This document shows positions 19,329 to 27,625 of a stretch of DNA of 64,000 nt, piece after piece. Source of the DNA: VRUE01 sp036271315. GTDB lineage: Bacteria > Actinomycetota > Thermoleophilia > Solirubrobacterales > 70-9. The DNA lies in assembly GCA_036271315.1 (NCBI GenBank), contig DATBAV010000003.1, forward strand, positions 62,001 through 126,000, read 5' to 3'. The position numbers and the translations under genes were made by a program. The notes under the pieces are model-generated. The model was not told where the DNA came from and searched no databases. It saw only the letters and a list, made by a program, of their open reading frames with translations. The stretch's first letter is position 1. The number at the start of each line of letters is the position of its first letter.

Positions 19329-19445
19329 GAGCCGATCCCGGTAGGGGTGAAGCGTCTTGTACTTTTTCGGCAATTCCTAGCGGCGCCAGCAACCCGCGTC
19401 TCCACCGAAAAAGTTAAGCGAAACCCCTACCGGGATCGGCTCTCA
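19326..19445. repeat. Long inverted-repeat element, copy 2 of a two-copy family
   Basis: 120-bp element whose 23-bp perfect arms (19326-19348 and 19423-19445) begin exactly at the stop codons of both flanking convergent genes. It shares with copy 1 (15557-15665) the interior CGTCTTGTACTTTTTCG, GGCGCCAGC and CACCGAAAAAGTTAAG. Arm differences between the copies are compensated on the opposite arm (for example CCGACAGGGG/CCCCTGTCGG versus CCGGTAGGGG/CCCCTACCGG), so base-pairing is conserved. Confidence 0.88.
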
Positions 19446-22280
19446 CCGCTTGCGCTTGTGGTGCTTCTTGCACGGCGTCCGCAGCTTCGGCTTCTGATTG
19501 GCCTTCTTGCCGTTCTGGCCGGTGAAGCGGGCGATGACCTTGTACTTCTTCGCGCAGAGGTTGCTCGAGTTGACCAGCAGGCCGCGCTTCTTGCCGCCTT
19601 TGACGGTGAGCACGAACCTGGAGACCGGCACGTCGGGCACCGTGTCGAAGGTGGTGCGCAGGCGGCCCTTAACGCTGTCGATGCGACCGTCGAGGACGAC
19701 GTCGACCTGGCCGTTCAGCGCGGCGACCATGTCGGGCAGTTCGTGGCTAGACGAGCGCAGGTAGACGGGGCCTTTGAGCGGGCCGTCGAGCAGTGGCGTC
19801 GTCGCTTCGGCGAAGCCGTAGATCGAGTCCTTGGGGCAGTCGTGCGCGGCGAACTGCACCCGGGTGCAGACGTTGGCGAGGCTGGCCTGTTCGAGGATCA
19901 GCGGCTTCGGCAGCTTGACCGCGGTACGGCCGATGTTGGCGTCGCCTTCCCGGGCAACCAGGACGGCGCGCAGCTTCGGGCTCTTCGCCCGCCGCGTGCC
20001 GCCGAAGATCCGCATGAACAGCTTCGGCTTGAAGTCGAGGTTTTCGCAGCCGTTGACCTTGAACGGCGAGGAGACCGCGAACGAGCTAAAGGCCGCCGGG
20101 TCGAGCGGGTTGGAGCCGCCGCCGCGCAGCGCTCCGCTGGTCGAGAAGGCCGAGCAGTTGGTCGGGTTGAGCGAGAACTTCGGCCGGTCGAGCTTGACCG
20201 CGATCGAGCGGATGTCGAGCAGGGCGCCGCCGAACACGTGCGGGATCGGGTCGGAGACCGCGTGCACCCTGGCCGTTTCGGGGTCGACGAACAGCGCCAC
20301 CCTCACCACGACCGAGCCGAGATCGAAAGGCCCGGCCGCGGCGGGGGTGATCACTGCCAGGGAGAGGGGGGCCCCGCGATAGGGCCCTGTGAGGAAGACC
20401 TTGCCGGTGGTGTGGTACGGGTTGGGGCCGCTGCCGGCGCTGACCGCGGCGCTGCCGACCAGGCTCGAGTCCGGACAGCTGGAGTGGGCGGCCTCGGCAA
20501 CACCGCTGTTGGCGGCCGCGGCGGCAAGCGCCGTGCCAGGGCAGTAGCGGACGCCCGCCAGCTTGGCGGTCAGGCCCGGCGGCAGCGTCACGTCGACGCC
20601 CTTCAGCTCCTGGTTACCGTCGTTGCGTCCGCTGTTGATCGCGAACTGGGTGAAGGCGCCGCCCTTGGGGTTGCTGTCGTTGGTGCCGAAGCTCGGCGCG
20701 AAGGGCCGCTCGCCGAGCGTTTTGGCGCAGGAACCGCCACCCGGGGCTTTGCTCAGGGTGAAGCCGTTTCCGGGCGTAGCCGCCGCGTTGCCGGACCACG
20801 GCGTCATCTGGCTCGTCGCCTGATTGGGACCGCAGACCGGCGGGCTGGTCAACACCGCCTTGGGGCCACCGTCGAACTGGAGGCGGAACGAGCTGAACGG
20901 GAGCTGTGGGTTTTCCGAGAAGGTCGTGGTCAGCTGGCCGGTTTGTGGGTCGGCGCTGACGTTGCCGATCAGGCGCACCGCGAGGCCGTAGCGGTCCGAC
21001 TTCGCTTCGACGAAGATGCGGTACTCCTGACCCGAGGCCGGTTCGCGGTTGAGTGGCTGGCCGACGTAGACGTTGCCGGTCAGCGAGCCATCGGGCAGAG
21101 GCGGCGTATCGATCGCGACCGTGCCGATTTTCGATGCCGCGGGACAAGCGTTGGAAAGAACGCGCTTGCCCTTGCCGAACTGCCCATCGCTGCAGGCCGC
21201 CAGGCCGTTCGCCGCCGATGGGTTGAGGCCCATCCCCGACGGCAGGGTCACCTTGGCCGTCCTCAGGTTCGACTGGGACTGGTCCGCCGGTTTCGGTTCA
21301 AAGGGAACGTCAACCGTCACCGCCGGGCCGGTCGGCGAGTCGGTCTGAGCGGTCCCAGGGCCAACGCCTAGAGAAGGTTTAAAGGGGATCGACGCGCATT
21401 CGATCGGCGTTTTCCCCACCGGCAGCGGCGATTCGATCGAGGGCGAGCCGGCCGGGAACGCCGGATCCGGAATCTCGTATGAATCGGCGTGGAGGAAGGT
21501 CGAGTAGACGCCGCCGAAACCCGCCGCTTCCGGGTTGAAGCAGGTGCTCGGGGTGGTCAGGAAGGTGCCGTTCCCCGACTGGCCGTTGAAGACCAAGCGA
21601 TTCATCAGCAGTTTCACTTCCAGCAGTCCACCGAGCGGGCCGACCGGCAGGCCTTCTTTTTCGAGGTTGACGGCGTGGATCGTGAAGCCCTCGTGGTAGT
21701 CGCCCTGCCATTCCAGTTCGGCTTCCAAATAGACATCGGTGCCGAGCAGGCTGAAGCCGAAACGCGCCGGTTCACCCTGGTTGGGCACGACGTTGTAAAC
21801 CGGGACGACGAGTTTGATTGGCGTCCCCAGCAGATCGGAGACCGTCAGCTGGCTTTCGCCGACGAGATCGTTCGTGGAGCAGGTGGTGGCATCGGGATGC
21901 TGCCCAGCGCCAATCGTGCACTGACCCGTCGCCTGCGGGTTGACCGAGAGGCCCTTGGGCAGGTCGACCCGGATCGTCTTGATGTTGCCGACCGGCTTGT
22001 TGTCGGAGCCGTGCTTGGCGATGATCTGGGTGAAGCCAACCGGTGGGTGCCCGGCGGCCTGTTCGAAGAACTGGGCTTCGGTGTCGACCGAGCACGTCGG
22101 CAGATCGGACTTGCAGGTCCCTGCCTGCCAACCGTCGTCGGACTGATGCGGCACGTGCTGGGGGGCGATGATCGACGATTGATCGATCGTTTCGGCCAAC
22201 GCCGATGAAGTGCCGATGCCCAGCACCGCAATGGCCATGCAAACCGCGGCCCCAAGCGAAATCCGTGCACTCTCCCGCAT
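19443..22280 (-). CDS. Large secreted protein with four Cys-bounded repeat modules
   Basis: 945 residues, family not recognised. An N-terminal Sec signal (ISLGAAVCMAIAVLGIG...SSALA, cleavage near residue 29) is followed by four homologous modules at about 102-247, 342-483, 562-709 and 786-909. Each starts with a strand like VTLPxGL, has Cys-x(n)-C then S-x-(I/L)-(V/I)-G, a GxV(Y/F)(V/L) strand, and ends in P-x-x-C (TTPSTC, TSPPVC, NPTNC, NSSNLC). The C-terminus is very basic (KKHHKRKR). The start ATG 22280 has AGGAGG with 6-nt spacing; a longer start at 22310 does not. Divergent from an HTH gene that may control it. Surface or extracellular role likely. Confidence 0.8.
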   Translation of the reverse strand: MRESARISLGAAVCMAIAVLGIGTSSALAETIDQSSIIAPQHVPHQSDDGWQAGTCKSDLPTCSVDTEAQFFEQAAGHPPVGFTQIIAKHGSDNKPVGNIKTIRVDLPKGLSVNPQATGQCTIGAGQHPDATTCSTNDLVGESQLTVSDLLGTPIKLVVPVYNVVPNQGEPARFGFSLLGTDVYLEAELEWQGDYHEGFTIHAVNLEKEGLPVGPLGGLLEVKLLMNRLVFNGQSGNGTFLTTPSTCFNPEAAGFGGVYSTFLHADSYEIPDPAFPAGSPSIESPLPVGKTPIECASIPFKPSLGVGPGTAQTDSPTGPAVTVDVPFEPKPADQSQSNLRTAKVTLPSGMGLNPSAANGLAACSDGQFGKGKRVLSNACPAASKIGTVAIDTPPLPDGSLTGNVYVGQPLNREPASGQEYRIFVEAKSDRYGLAVRLIGNVSADPQTGQLTTTFSENPQLPFSSFRLQFDGGPKAVLTSPPVCGPNQATSQMTPWSGNAAATPGNGFTLSKAPGGGSCAKTLGERPFAPSFGTNDSNPKGGAFTQFAINSGRNDGNQELKGVDVTLPPGLTAKLAGVRYCPGTALAAAAANSGVAEAAHSSCPDSSLVGSAAVSAGSGPNPYHTTGKVFLTGPYRGAPLSLAVITPAAAGPFDLGSVVVRVALFVDPETARVHAVSDPIPHVFGGALLDIRSIAVKLDRPKFSLNPTNCSAFSTSGALRGGGSNPLDPAAFSSFAVSSPFKVNGCENLDFKPKLFMRIFGGTRRAKSPKLRAVLVAREGDANIGRTAVKLPKPLILEQASLANVCTRVQFAAHDCPKDSIYGFAEATTPLLDGPLKGPVYLRSSSHELPDMVAALNGQVDVVLDGRIDSVKGRLRTTFDTVPDVPVSRFVLTVKGGKKRGLLVNSSNLCAKKYKVIARFTGQNGKKANQKPKLRTPCKKHHKRKR

Positions 22281-22405
22281 CCTTTTCCTCCTCTTGGTCA
22301 GCATTCCCAATGCTTAGCTACCCGATTTTAATGATTTACATCATCATTTTTTGGTATCAATACCCCTACAAGTAGGTAAACCAGTTGAACATTCGGAGGA
22401 AGTCC
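22281..22405. promoter_or_regulatory. A/T-rich divergent promoter region
   Basis: 125 bp between the secreted protein and the HTH regulator, unusually A/T-rich. It contains AATGAT (22330-22335)/ATCATT (22343-22348) and the tight palindrome CCTACAAGTAGG (22365-22376), 15 bp ahead of the regulator's GGAGG ribosome site. The second palindrome is a plausible operator for the winged-helix protein. Confidence 0.45.
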
Positions 22406-22720
22406 ATGAACTGGCAGCTCCTGGCCCGCGCCAATACCCACCCCCTGCGGATCTCAATCTTGGAAGTGCTGGGAATGGACGGAGGCCGCACCCTCTCCCC
22501 CAGCGACCTCAGCTACGAGCTGCGCACGCCGCTCAGCAACGTCAATTACCACGTCACCGAGCTGCGCCGGACGGGGCTGGTAGAGCTGGCCGGCGAACGG
22601 CCCGTGCGCGGTGCCACCGAGCACTTCTACCGCGAGGCGAAAATCAACTCCAACGGCAATGGCAATGGCCGCTCCGGCAACGGGCGCGTCGCGAAAAGGA
22701 AGAAGGCCGCGGCGGTTTGA
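22406..22720 (+). CDS. ArsR-like winged-helix transcriptional regulator
   Basis: 104-residue protein. HPLRISILEVLG, LSPSDLSYELRTPLSNVNYHVTEL (recognition helix SNVNYHVTELRRTGLV) and a wing RPVRGATEHFY match ArsR/HTH_20 helix-turn-helix proteins. The tail is Asn/Gly-rich and then basic (KRKKAAAV). No metal-binding Cys cluster is seen. ATG 22406 is chosen because GGAGG lies 6 nt upstream; the track of the frame runs to a TTG at 22385. Divergent from the four-module secreted protein, its likely target. Confidence 0.82.
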   Translation: MNWQLLARANTHPLRISILEVLGMDGGRTLSPSDLSYELRTPLSNVNYHVTELRRTGLVELAGERPVRGATEHFYREAKINSNGNGNGRSGNGRVAKRKKAAAV

Positions 22721-22749
22721 CCTAAAGCGAGTCCGTTCGAGACCTGGAA

Positions 22750-22822
22750 AGCGGACGACCGGTCTCGAACCGGCGACCTCGAGCTTGGGAAGCTCGCGCT
22801 CTACCAACTGAGCTACGTCCGC
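22750..22822 (-). tRNA. tRNA-Gly (CCC)
   Basis: 73-nt cloverleaf: acceptor stem GCGGACG/CGTCCGC, D arm AGCTCAGTTGGTAGAGC, anticodon stem CGAGC/GCTCG with loop TTCCCAA (anticodon CCC), T arm GCCGGTTCGAGACCGGT, U73 as expected for bacterial tRNA-Gly. CCA is not encoded. Confidence 0.97.
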
Positions 22823-22887
22823 GTGCGGCTGATTCTAGGGCGGTCGGAAGGTTGCCGGGGGCGAGCGCGATCTAGAGTTCGCCGTCC

Positions 22888-23403
22888 GTGAGCGCCCGCT
22901 CCCTCCTCGCCTTCCTCGCAGTGCTGGCCGTCGTCGGCCTGCTCGCCTTCGGCCTGCTCAACAAGGGCGCGACCAAAATCGCGGTCGGCGAAGCGGTGCC
23001 CGACAAGGTGCTGCCGGCGCTGCCGGGGCCCGGGCATGGCTCGATCGCCAAGTACCGCGGCAAGTGGGTACTGGTCAACCTCTGGGCCTCGTGGTGCATC
23101 CCCTGCCGCCAGGAGGCTCCGGTGCTGCAGCGCTTCTACGAGCGCAACAAGGCCCACAACACCACCGTCGTCGGGATCAATGTCCAGGACAACGAGGACG
23201 ATGCCCGCGCCTTCCTGCGCGAACACCCAACGGGCTACCCGCAGCTGCGCTCGATCGGCAATGAACGCAGCGCCGCCTTCGGCTCCACCGGCGTGCCGGA
23301 GAACTTCCTGGTCGAACCCGACGGCGACCTGGCGCTGATCTGGCGCGGCCCGGTCGACGACCAGTTCCTGCGCGAACGCGTCACGCCGCTGATCGAGGGC
23401 TGA
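22888..23403 (+). CDS. ccmG: Cytochrome c maturation thioredoxin CcmG/DsbE
   Basis: 171-residue membrane-anchored, periplasm-facing TlpA-like thioredoxin that reduces apocytochrome c (or CcmH) disulfides. N-terminal TM (about 5-25), thioredoxin active site WASWCIPCRQEAP (WCxxC), and the CcmG-typical VPENFLV cis-Pro region. GTG start at 22888. Immediately followed by ccmH (1 nt gap). Complements ccmEF about 5 kb away on the other strand. Confidence 0.93.
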   Translation: MSARSLLAFLAVLAVVGLLAFGLLNKGATKIAVGEAVPDKVLPALPGPGHGSIAKYRGKWVLVNLWASWCIPCRQEAPVLQRFYERNKAHNTTVVGINVQDNEDDARAFLREHPTGYPQLRSIGNERSAAFGSTGVPENFLVEPDGDLALIWRGPVDDQFLRERVTPLIEG

Positions 23404-23404
23404 C

Positions 23405-23881
23405 GTGAAGCGCGCCCTGCTCATCGCCCTTTGCCTCCTCGCCCTGCCAGCCGCCGCGGCCGCGGCGCCGACGCATCCGGCACCGCAGACGACTGTCAAC
23501 GCGATCGAAGCCGAAGTGATGTGCCCGATCTGCGGCACCTTGCTCGAGCTGGCCGAATCGCCACAGGCGCGCCGCGAGAAGGTCTTCGTCGCCAAGCTCG
23601 TCGCCGCAGGCAAGAGCAAGGCCGAAGTCAAGGACGCCCTGGTTGCCCAGTACGGCCCCTCGGTCCTCGCCCTGCCAAAGGCGTCGGGATTCGACCTATC
23701 CGCCTACCTGGTGCCGATCCTCGCGATCGCGATCGCGGTGGTGGTGCTTGCCTTCAGCGTTTTGCGCTGGCGCCGCAGCGGGCGGGACAACGAGCCGTCG
23801 GCGGCAGACGCCGCGGCCGATGCCCCGCAGGGCGAGGACGCGGAGCGGCTCGAGGCCGACCTCTCGCGCTACGACCTCTAG
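23405..23881 (+). CDS. ccmH: Cytochrome c maturation protein CcmH
   Basis: 158 residues with a signal peptide (to about residue 20), the redox motif MCPICGTLLELAESPQA (equivalent to LRCPxCQ), a three-helix domain ending VAQYGPSVLALP, and one C-terminal TM (about 100-120) with an acidic tail. It presents reduced apocytochrome to CcmF. A GTG start at 23405 follows the ccmG stop. The presence of CcmH is noteworthy because Cys-type CcmE systems have often been reported without it. Confidence 0.92.
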   Translation: MKRALLIALCLLALPAAAAAAPTHPAPQTTVNAIEAEVMCPICGTLLELAESPQARREKVFVAKLVAAGKSKAEVKDALVAQYGPSVLALPKASGFDLSAYLVPILAIAIAVVVLAFSVLRWRRSGRDNEPSAADAAADAPQGEDAERLEADLSRYDL

Positions 23882-23885
23882 CGAG

Positions 23886-24521
23886 TCAGTTGAAGAGGAC
23901 CAGGCCGGTGACCGGCACCGGCATCCGCTTCGGCAGCTGCCCGCGCTCGCCGCAGGCGATCGTCACGGCGGTGTGTTCGGTCAGGGCACGCAGCGCATCG
24001 GCGTCTTCGCTCAGCGGCGGGCCGTCGATCAGCAGCAGGTCGTAGGCGCGCTTCAGTCGCTCGATCGCGTGATCGCAGCGCTCGGAGTCGAGCAGCGCCA
24101 CGGGCTCCGGCTCGGGCTCGCCGGCGACGATGCAGGTGAGCGGCTCGGTGGCCCGGCCGGCGGCGGGGCCGGCGAGGACCAGCGGCTGCAGGATCTCGCC
24201 GGCATCGGCCTCGTCGAGCAGGTAGTCGCGCAACCCCGGGCTGCTGGCGAGGCCAAGCCGTTCGGCCAGGGCCGGACCGGCGAGATCGCACTCGAGCAGC
24301 GCGATCCGACGGCCTTCCGCGGTCGCGGCGGCGGCCAGGCCCAGTGCGACCTGACCCTTGGCCGGCCCGGTGACGAAGACGGAACCGGTTTTCGTCAGCT
24401 TCCCCGCCAGCTCGGCGTAGGCCTGCAGCTCGGCGCGCCCGAGCGCCCCCGGCCGGCTCGACGCCCTGTCCGAGCGCTCCACCTCGGCCAGAACGGGTTG
24501 CTTGTTGCGGCGGCCCAGCAT
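23886..24521 (-). CDS. MinD/BY-kinase-like P-loop protein with degenerate Walker A
   Basis: 211 residues resembling CpsD/Wzc-type or MinD-type deviant-Walker ATPases: GSVFVTGPAKGQ in the P-loop place, IALLECDLAGPALAERLGL (Walker A'-like Asp), and YDLLLIDGPPLSEDADAL (Walker B). The lysine-Thr/Ser of the P-loop is lost (AKGQVA), and there is no Tyr cluster, so ATP hydrolysis is doubtful. It overlaps the argS stop (TGATG), so it is translated with argS. Function unknown. Confidence 0.65.
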   Translation of the reverse strand: MLGRRNKQPVLAEVERSDRASSRPGALGRAELQAYAELAGKLTKTGSVFVTGPAKGQVALGLAAAATAEGRRIALLECDLAGPALAERLGLASSPGLRDYLLDEADAGEILQPLVLAGPAAGRATEPLTCIVAGEPEPEPVALLDSERCDHAIERLKRAYDLLLIDGPPLSEDADALRALTEHTAVTIACGERGQLPKRMPVPVTGLVLFN

Positions 24522-26176
24522 CACATCCGCTCCGGGGCGGAGATGCCGAGAAGGTCAAGTGAGCCAGCGATCGTGCGCATCGTGAGCAGGGAGAGTGCCA
24601 GGCGCGAGCGCTCGACCCCCTCCCCCTCGGCGCCGACGACCTGGCAGTCGCGATAGAAGCCGTGGAAATCGGCGGCAACGGCGGTCGCATATGTGCAGAT
24701 CCGGTGCGGCGCCCGCCGCTCCGCGGCCTCGCGGACCTCGCCGGGGAACTCGAGCAGGCGCTTGATCAGCTCGCGCTCCGTCGGCTCGAGCGCCGTGCCC
24801 GGCGTCGCCGCGCCGGCGCCACCGGCGACCTCCTCTGGCTGCTGCTCGGCCTTGCGCAGGATGCTGGCGATCCGGGCGTGCGCGTACTGGACGTAGTAGA
24901 CCGGGTTGTCGTTGGACTGGCGGCGGGCGAGCTCGAGATCGAGGTCGACCGTGGTGTCGTGGCTGCGCCAGAGCATGAACCAGCGGGTCGCGTCGATGCC
25001 GATGTCGTCGAGCAGTTCGTCGAGGGCGACGAAGTCGCCGCTGCGCTTCGACATCTGCGCCCGCTCGCCGCTTTCGACGATGTGGACGAGCCGCATGATC
25101 AGCGCCTCGAAGCGCTCCGGGTCGGCGCCAAGGGCCTCGATCGCGGCGCGCACGCGGGGGACGTAGCCGTGGTGATCGGCGCCGAGGATGTTGATCAGGC
25201 GGCCGAAGCCCCGCTCCAGCTTGTCCCAGTGGTAGGCGACGTCGGCAGCGAGATAGGTCGGTTCGCCATTGGCCCGGATTAGCACCCGGTCCTTGTCGTC
25301 GCCGAAGGTGGTCGTGCGCAGCCAGAGCGCCTCTTCGTGGCGGTAGGTGTGCCCCGCCTCGTCCAGCTGCGCCAGGGCGGTGTCGACCTCTCCGCGGCTG
25401 TAGAGGTCGCGCTCGGAGAACCAGTTGTCGAAGCGGACGCCGAAGCGATCGAGCGTGCCGCGCACTTGCTCCAGGATCAACTCGACGCCGCGAGTGCCGA
25501 TTGCTCCGAGGTCGTCGACCCCGATCCCCTCGCCGGCGATCTGCCGGCCGAGGTCGATCACGTAGTCGCCGCCGTAGCCGTCCTCGGGCGGCTCCTCGCC
25601 CTTCATCCGCGCCGCGATCGAGGCGGCGAAGCGTTCGATCTGGCCGCCGGCGTCGTTGACGTAGAACTCGCGTTGGACCTCGTGCCCCGCCGCCTCCAGC
25701 AGGCGCACGAGGGAGTCGCCGTAGGCGGCGTGGCGTCCGCCGCCGACGTGCAGCGGCCCGGTCGGGTTGGCCGAGACGAACTCGACCAGGATGCGCTCGG
25801 GCGAGTCGGTCGGTGCCGGCCCAAGCTGCTCGCCGGCAGCAGCGAGGCTGATCGTCGCCCGCCGGTACCAATCGTCGGCAAGGAAGAAGTTGAGGAAGCC
25901 CGGCCCAGCCACCTCGATCCGCTCGACCGTCTTCTCCCCCAGCTCGGAGCGGAGCTGGTCGGCCAGGCGAGCGGCGACGTCGCGCGGGTTTTCGCCCAGG
26001 GGGGCGGCCAGCAGCATCGCCGCGTTTGAGCTGTAGTCGCCCAGTTCGGCTTTCGGCGGCCGCTCCAGGCTGGGCTCGGGACCGCTCGGCTTGCCCTCGC
26101 GCAAAGCGCGACAGGCGGCGTCTACTGCGCTGCGCAGGGCGGCGATCGGATCGGCGGCGGCCATCGTCGCGCTCAT
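24521..26176 (-). CDS. argS: Arginyl-tRNA synthetase
   Basis: 551-residue class Ia synthetase. Add-1 domain at the N-terminus, the HIGH-type motif in the form HVGGGR (NPTGPLHVGGGRHAA), the KMSKS equivalent QMSKRSGDFV, and a C-terminal DALR anticodon-binding domain ending LLGISAPERM. The start is ATG 26176 (MSAT); a second ATG at 26164 is possible, and the longer frame to 26278 overlaps the divergent metallophosphoesterase. Confidence 0.95.
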   Translation of the reverse strand: MSATMAAADPIAALRSAVDAACRALREGKPSGPEPSLERPPKAELGDYSSNAAMLLAAPLGENPRDVAARLADQLRSELGEKTVERIEVAGPGFLNFFLADDWYRRATISLAAAGEQLGPAPTDSPERILVEFVSANPTGPLHVGGGRHAAYGDSLVRLLEAAGHEVQREFYVNDAGGQIERFAASIAARMKGEEPPEDGYGGDYVIDLGRQIAGEGIGVDDLGAIGTRGVELILEQVRGTLDRFGVRFDNWFSERDLYSRGEVDTALAQLDEAGHTYRHEEALWLRTTTFGDDKDRVLIRANGEPTYLAADVAYHWDKLERGFGRLINILGADHHGYVPRVRAAIEALGADPERFEALIMRLVHIVESGERAQMSKRSGDFVALDELLDDIGIDATRWFMLWRSHDTTVDLDLELARRQSNDNPVYYVQYAHARIASILRKAEQQPEEVAGGAGAATPGTALEPTERELIKRLLEFPGEVREAAERRAPHRICTYATAVAADFHGFYRDCQVVGAEGEGVERSRLALSLLTMRTIAGSLDLLGISAPERM

Positions 26177-26243
26177 CGTATGGAGAGGCGACAGCGGCTG
26201 CGCTCTGTCCTCGCCGCGCAGGCCACTGAGTACGCTGGCCGGC

Positions 26244-26984
26244 GTGCGGATCGCCGCAATTACCGACATCCACGCCAACCTGCCGGCGCTCGAAGCCGTG
26301 CTCGGGGCAATCGAGGAGACCGGCGCCGAGGAGATCTGGTGCCTCGGCGACGTGCTCGGTTATGGGGTCGAGCCCGACGCCTGCGCCGCTCTGGTCCGCG
26401 AGCGTTGCGCGATCTCGCTGGTCGGCAACCACGACCTCGCGGTCCTGGGAGCGCTCGACATCGACTCCTTCTCCGAGGCGGCCGCACTGGCAGTCGAGTG
26501 GACGCGGGCAAACGTCAGCGAGGACACCCTGGAGTTCCTGCGCGATCTCGAGCCGGAGGGCGAGCGCGAGGGGATCGGCCTCTTCCACGCCTCGCCGCGC
26601 GACCCGGTCTGGGAGTACGTGCTCTCCAGCGAGCAGGCAGACGCCGGAATCGACGCCAACCCGCGCCGCCTCGGCCTGATCGGCCACTCGCACGTGGCGC
26701 TCTTCTTCGGCCGGCCCAACGGGGGCGGCAAGGACGACACCCGCGGCGCCCAGGCGAGCGACGGGGCCCTGCTCGAGCTGGGCGAGGGCGCCTGGCTGAT
26801 CAATCCCGGCAGCGTCGGCCAGCCCCGCGATGGCGACCCAAGGGCGGCCTGGCTAGAGCTGGACACCGAGGCGGCGACGGGCCGCTTTCACCGCGTGCCC
26901 TACGAGATCGAGCGCGCCGCGGACCCGATCGTCGCCGCTGGCCTGCCGAGCCGCCTCGCCGACCGTCTCTACACCGGCCAGTAA
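26244..26984 (+). CDS. YfcE/MJ0936-like metallophosphoesterase
   Basis: 246-residue calcineurin-like phosphoesterase. Metal ligands are visible in order: DIHAN (D-x-H), CLGDVLGYG (GD), VGNHDLAV (GNHD), and GHSHVALF (GHSH), plus NPGSVGQPRDGDPRA typical of the family. GTG start at 26244 gives VRIAAITDIHAN. The promoter must overlap the argS leader, as the divergent starts are 67 bp apart. Probable phosphodiesterase; substrate unknown. Confidence 0.9.
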   Translation: MRIAAITDIHANLPALEAVLGAIEETGAEEIWCLGDVLGYGVEPDACAALVRERCAISLVGNHDLAVLGALDIDSFSEAAALAVEWTRANVSEDTLEFLRDLEPEGEREGIGLFHASPRDPVWEYVLSSEQADAGIDANPRRLGLIGHSHVALFFGRPNGGGKDDTRGAQASDGALLELGEGAWLINPGSVGQPRDGDPRAAWLELDTEAATGRFHRVPYEIERAADPIVAAGLPSRLADRLYTGQ

Positions 26985-27004
26985 CGCTCAAATGCAGGGA
27001 AAAT

Positions 27005-27625
27005 ATGCCTCAGAAGTCGTTCTCTAGACTCGCAACGGTGCGTCAGCTGGCCATATCCACGATTGCCCTTGCGCTGGGCGCCACGGCGGCACTGGGGCTC
27101 GCCTCCTGCGGCGGTGGCGAAGACGCCAAGCTGCTGCCCGGCAACACCGCCGCGGAAATCACCGAAAACCTCGATCGCGTCAAGCAGTACGCCGAAGAAG
27201 GCGAATGCGTCGGGGCCGAAGACGCGGTCGCCGAAGTCAACGCCCAGGTCGAAGGACTGACCGGCGTCGATCCCAAGCTGGTCGAAGCGCTGCAACGGGG
27301 CGCCTCGCGGCTGAGCGAAGTCGTCGCCGGCTGCCAGGAAGAAGACACCGAAGCGGTGGCTCCCGAGAGCGAAGCGACAACCGAAGAAGAAACCGAAAAG
27401 ACGCCACCGGGCCAGGAAAAGGAAGAAAAGGAACGGGAAAAGGAAGAAAAGGCGTTCGAAAAGGAAGAAGAAAAGGCCGAAAAGAAAGAACCGCCGCCGG
27501 CTGAAAAAACAACGCCTGAAGAATCGCCGACCACGCCGACCACACCCTCCGAAGGCGGCGGCACCGGTGCGCCGGGCGGCGTCAGCCCGGGTACTCCAGT
27601 CGCGCCCGAACAGGGGAACGAATAA
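27005..27625 (+). CDS. Glu/Lys-rich lipoprotein
   Basis: 206 residues with a lipoprotein signal ending LASC (Cys35), a roughly 80-residue folded part containing two more Cys, and a long low-complexity Glu/Lys segment (about 130-165) and Pro/Thr/Gly tail. The codons GAA and AAA/AAG dominate the low-complexity region. Its TAA overlaps the ATG of the kinase gene (TAATG), so it is translationally coupled to the kinase and may be an extracytoplasmic partner or substrate. No known family. Confidence 0.75.
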   Translation: MPQKSFSRLATVRQLAISTIALALGATAALGLASCGGGEDAKLLPGNTAAEITENLDRVKQYAEEGECVGAEDAVAEVNAQVEGLTGVDPKLVEALQRGASRLSEVVAGCQEEDTEAVAPESEATTEEETEKTPPGQEKEEKEREKEEKAFEKEEEKAEKKEPPPAEKTTPEESPTTPTTPSEGGGTGAPGGVSPGTPVAPEQGNE

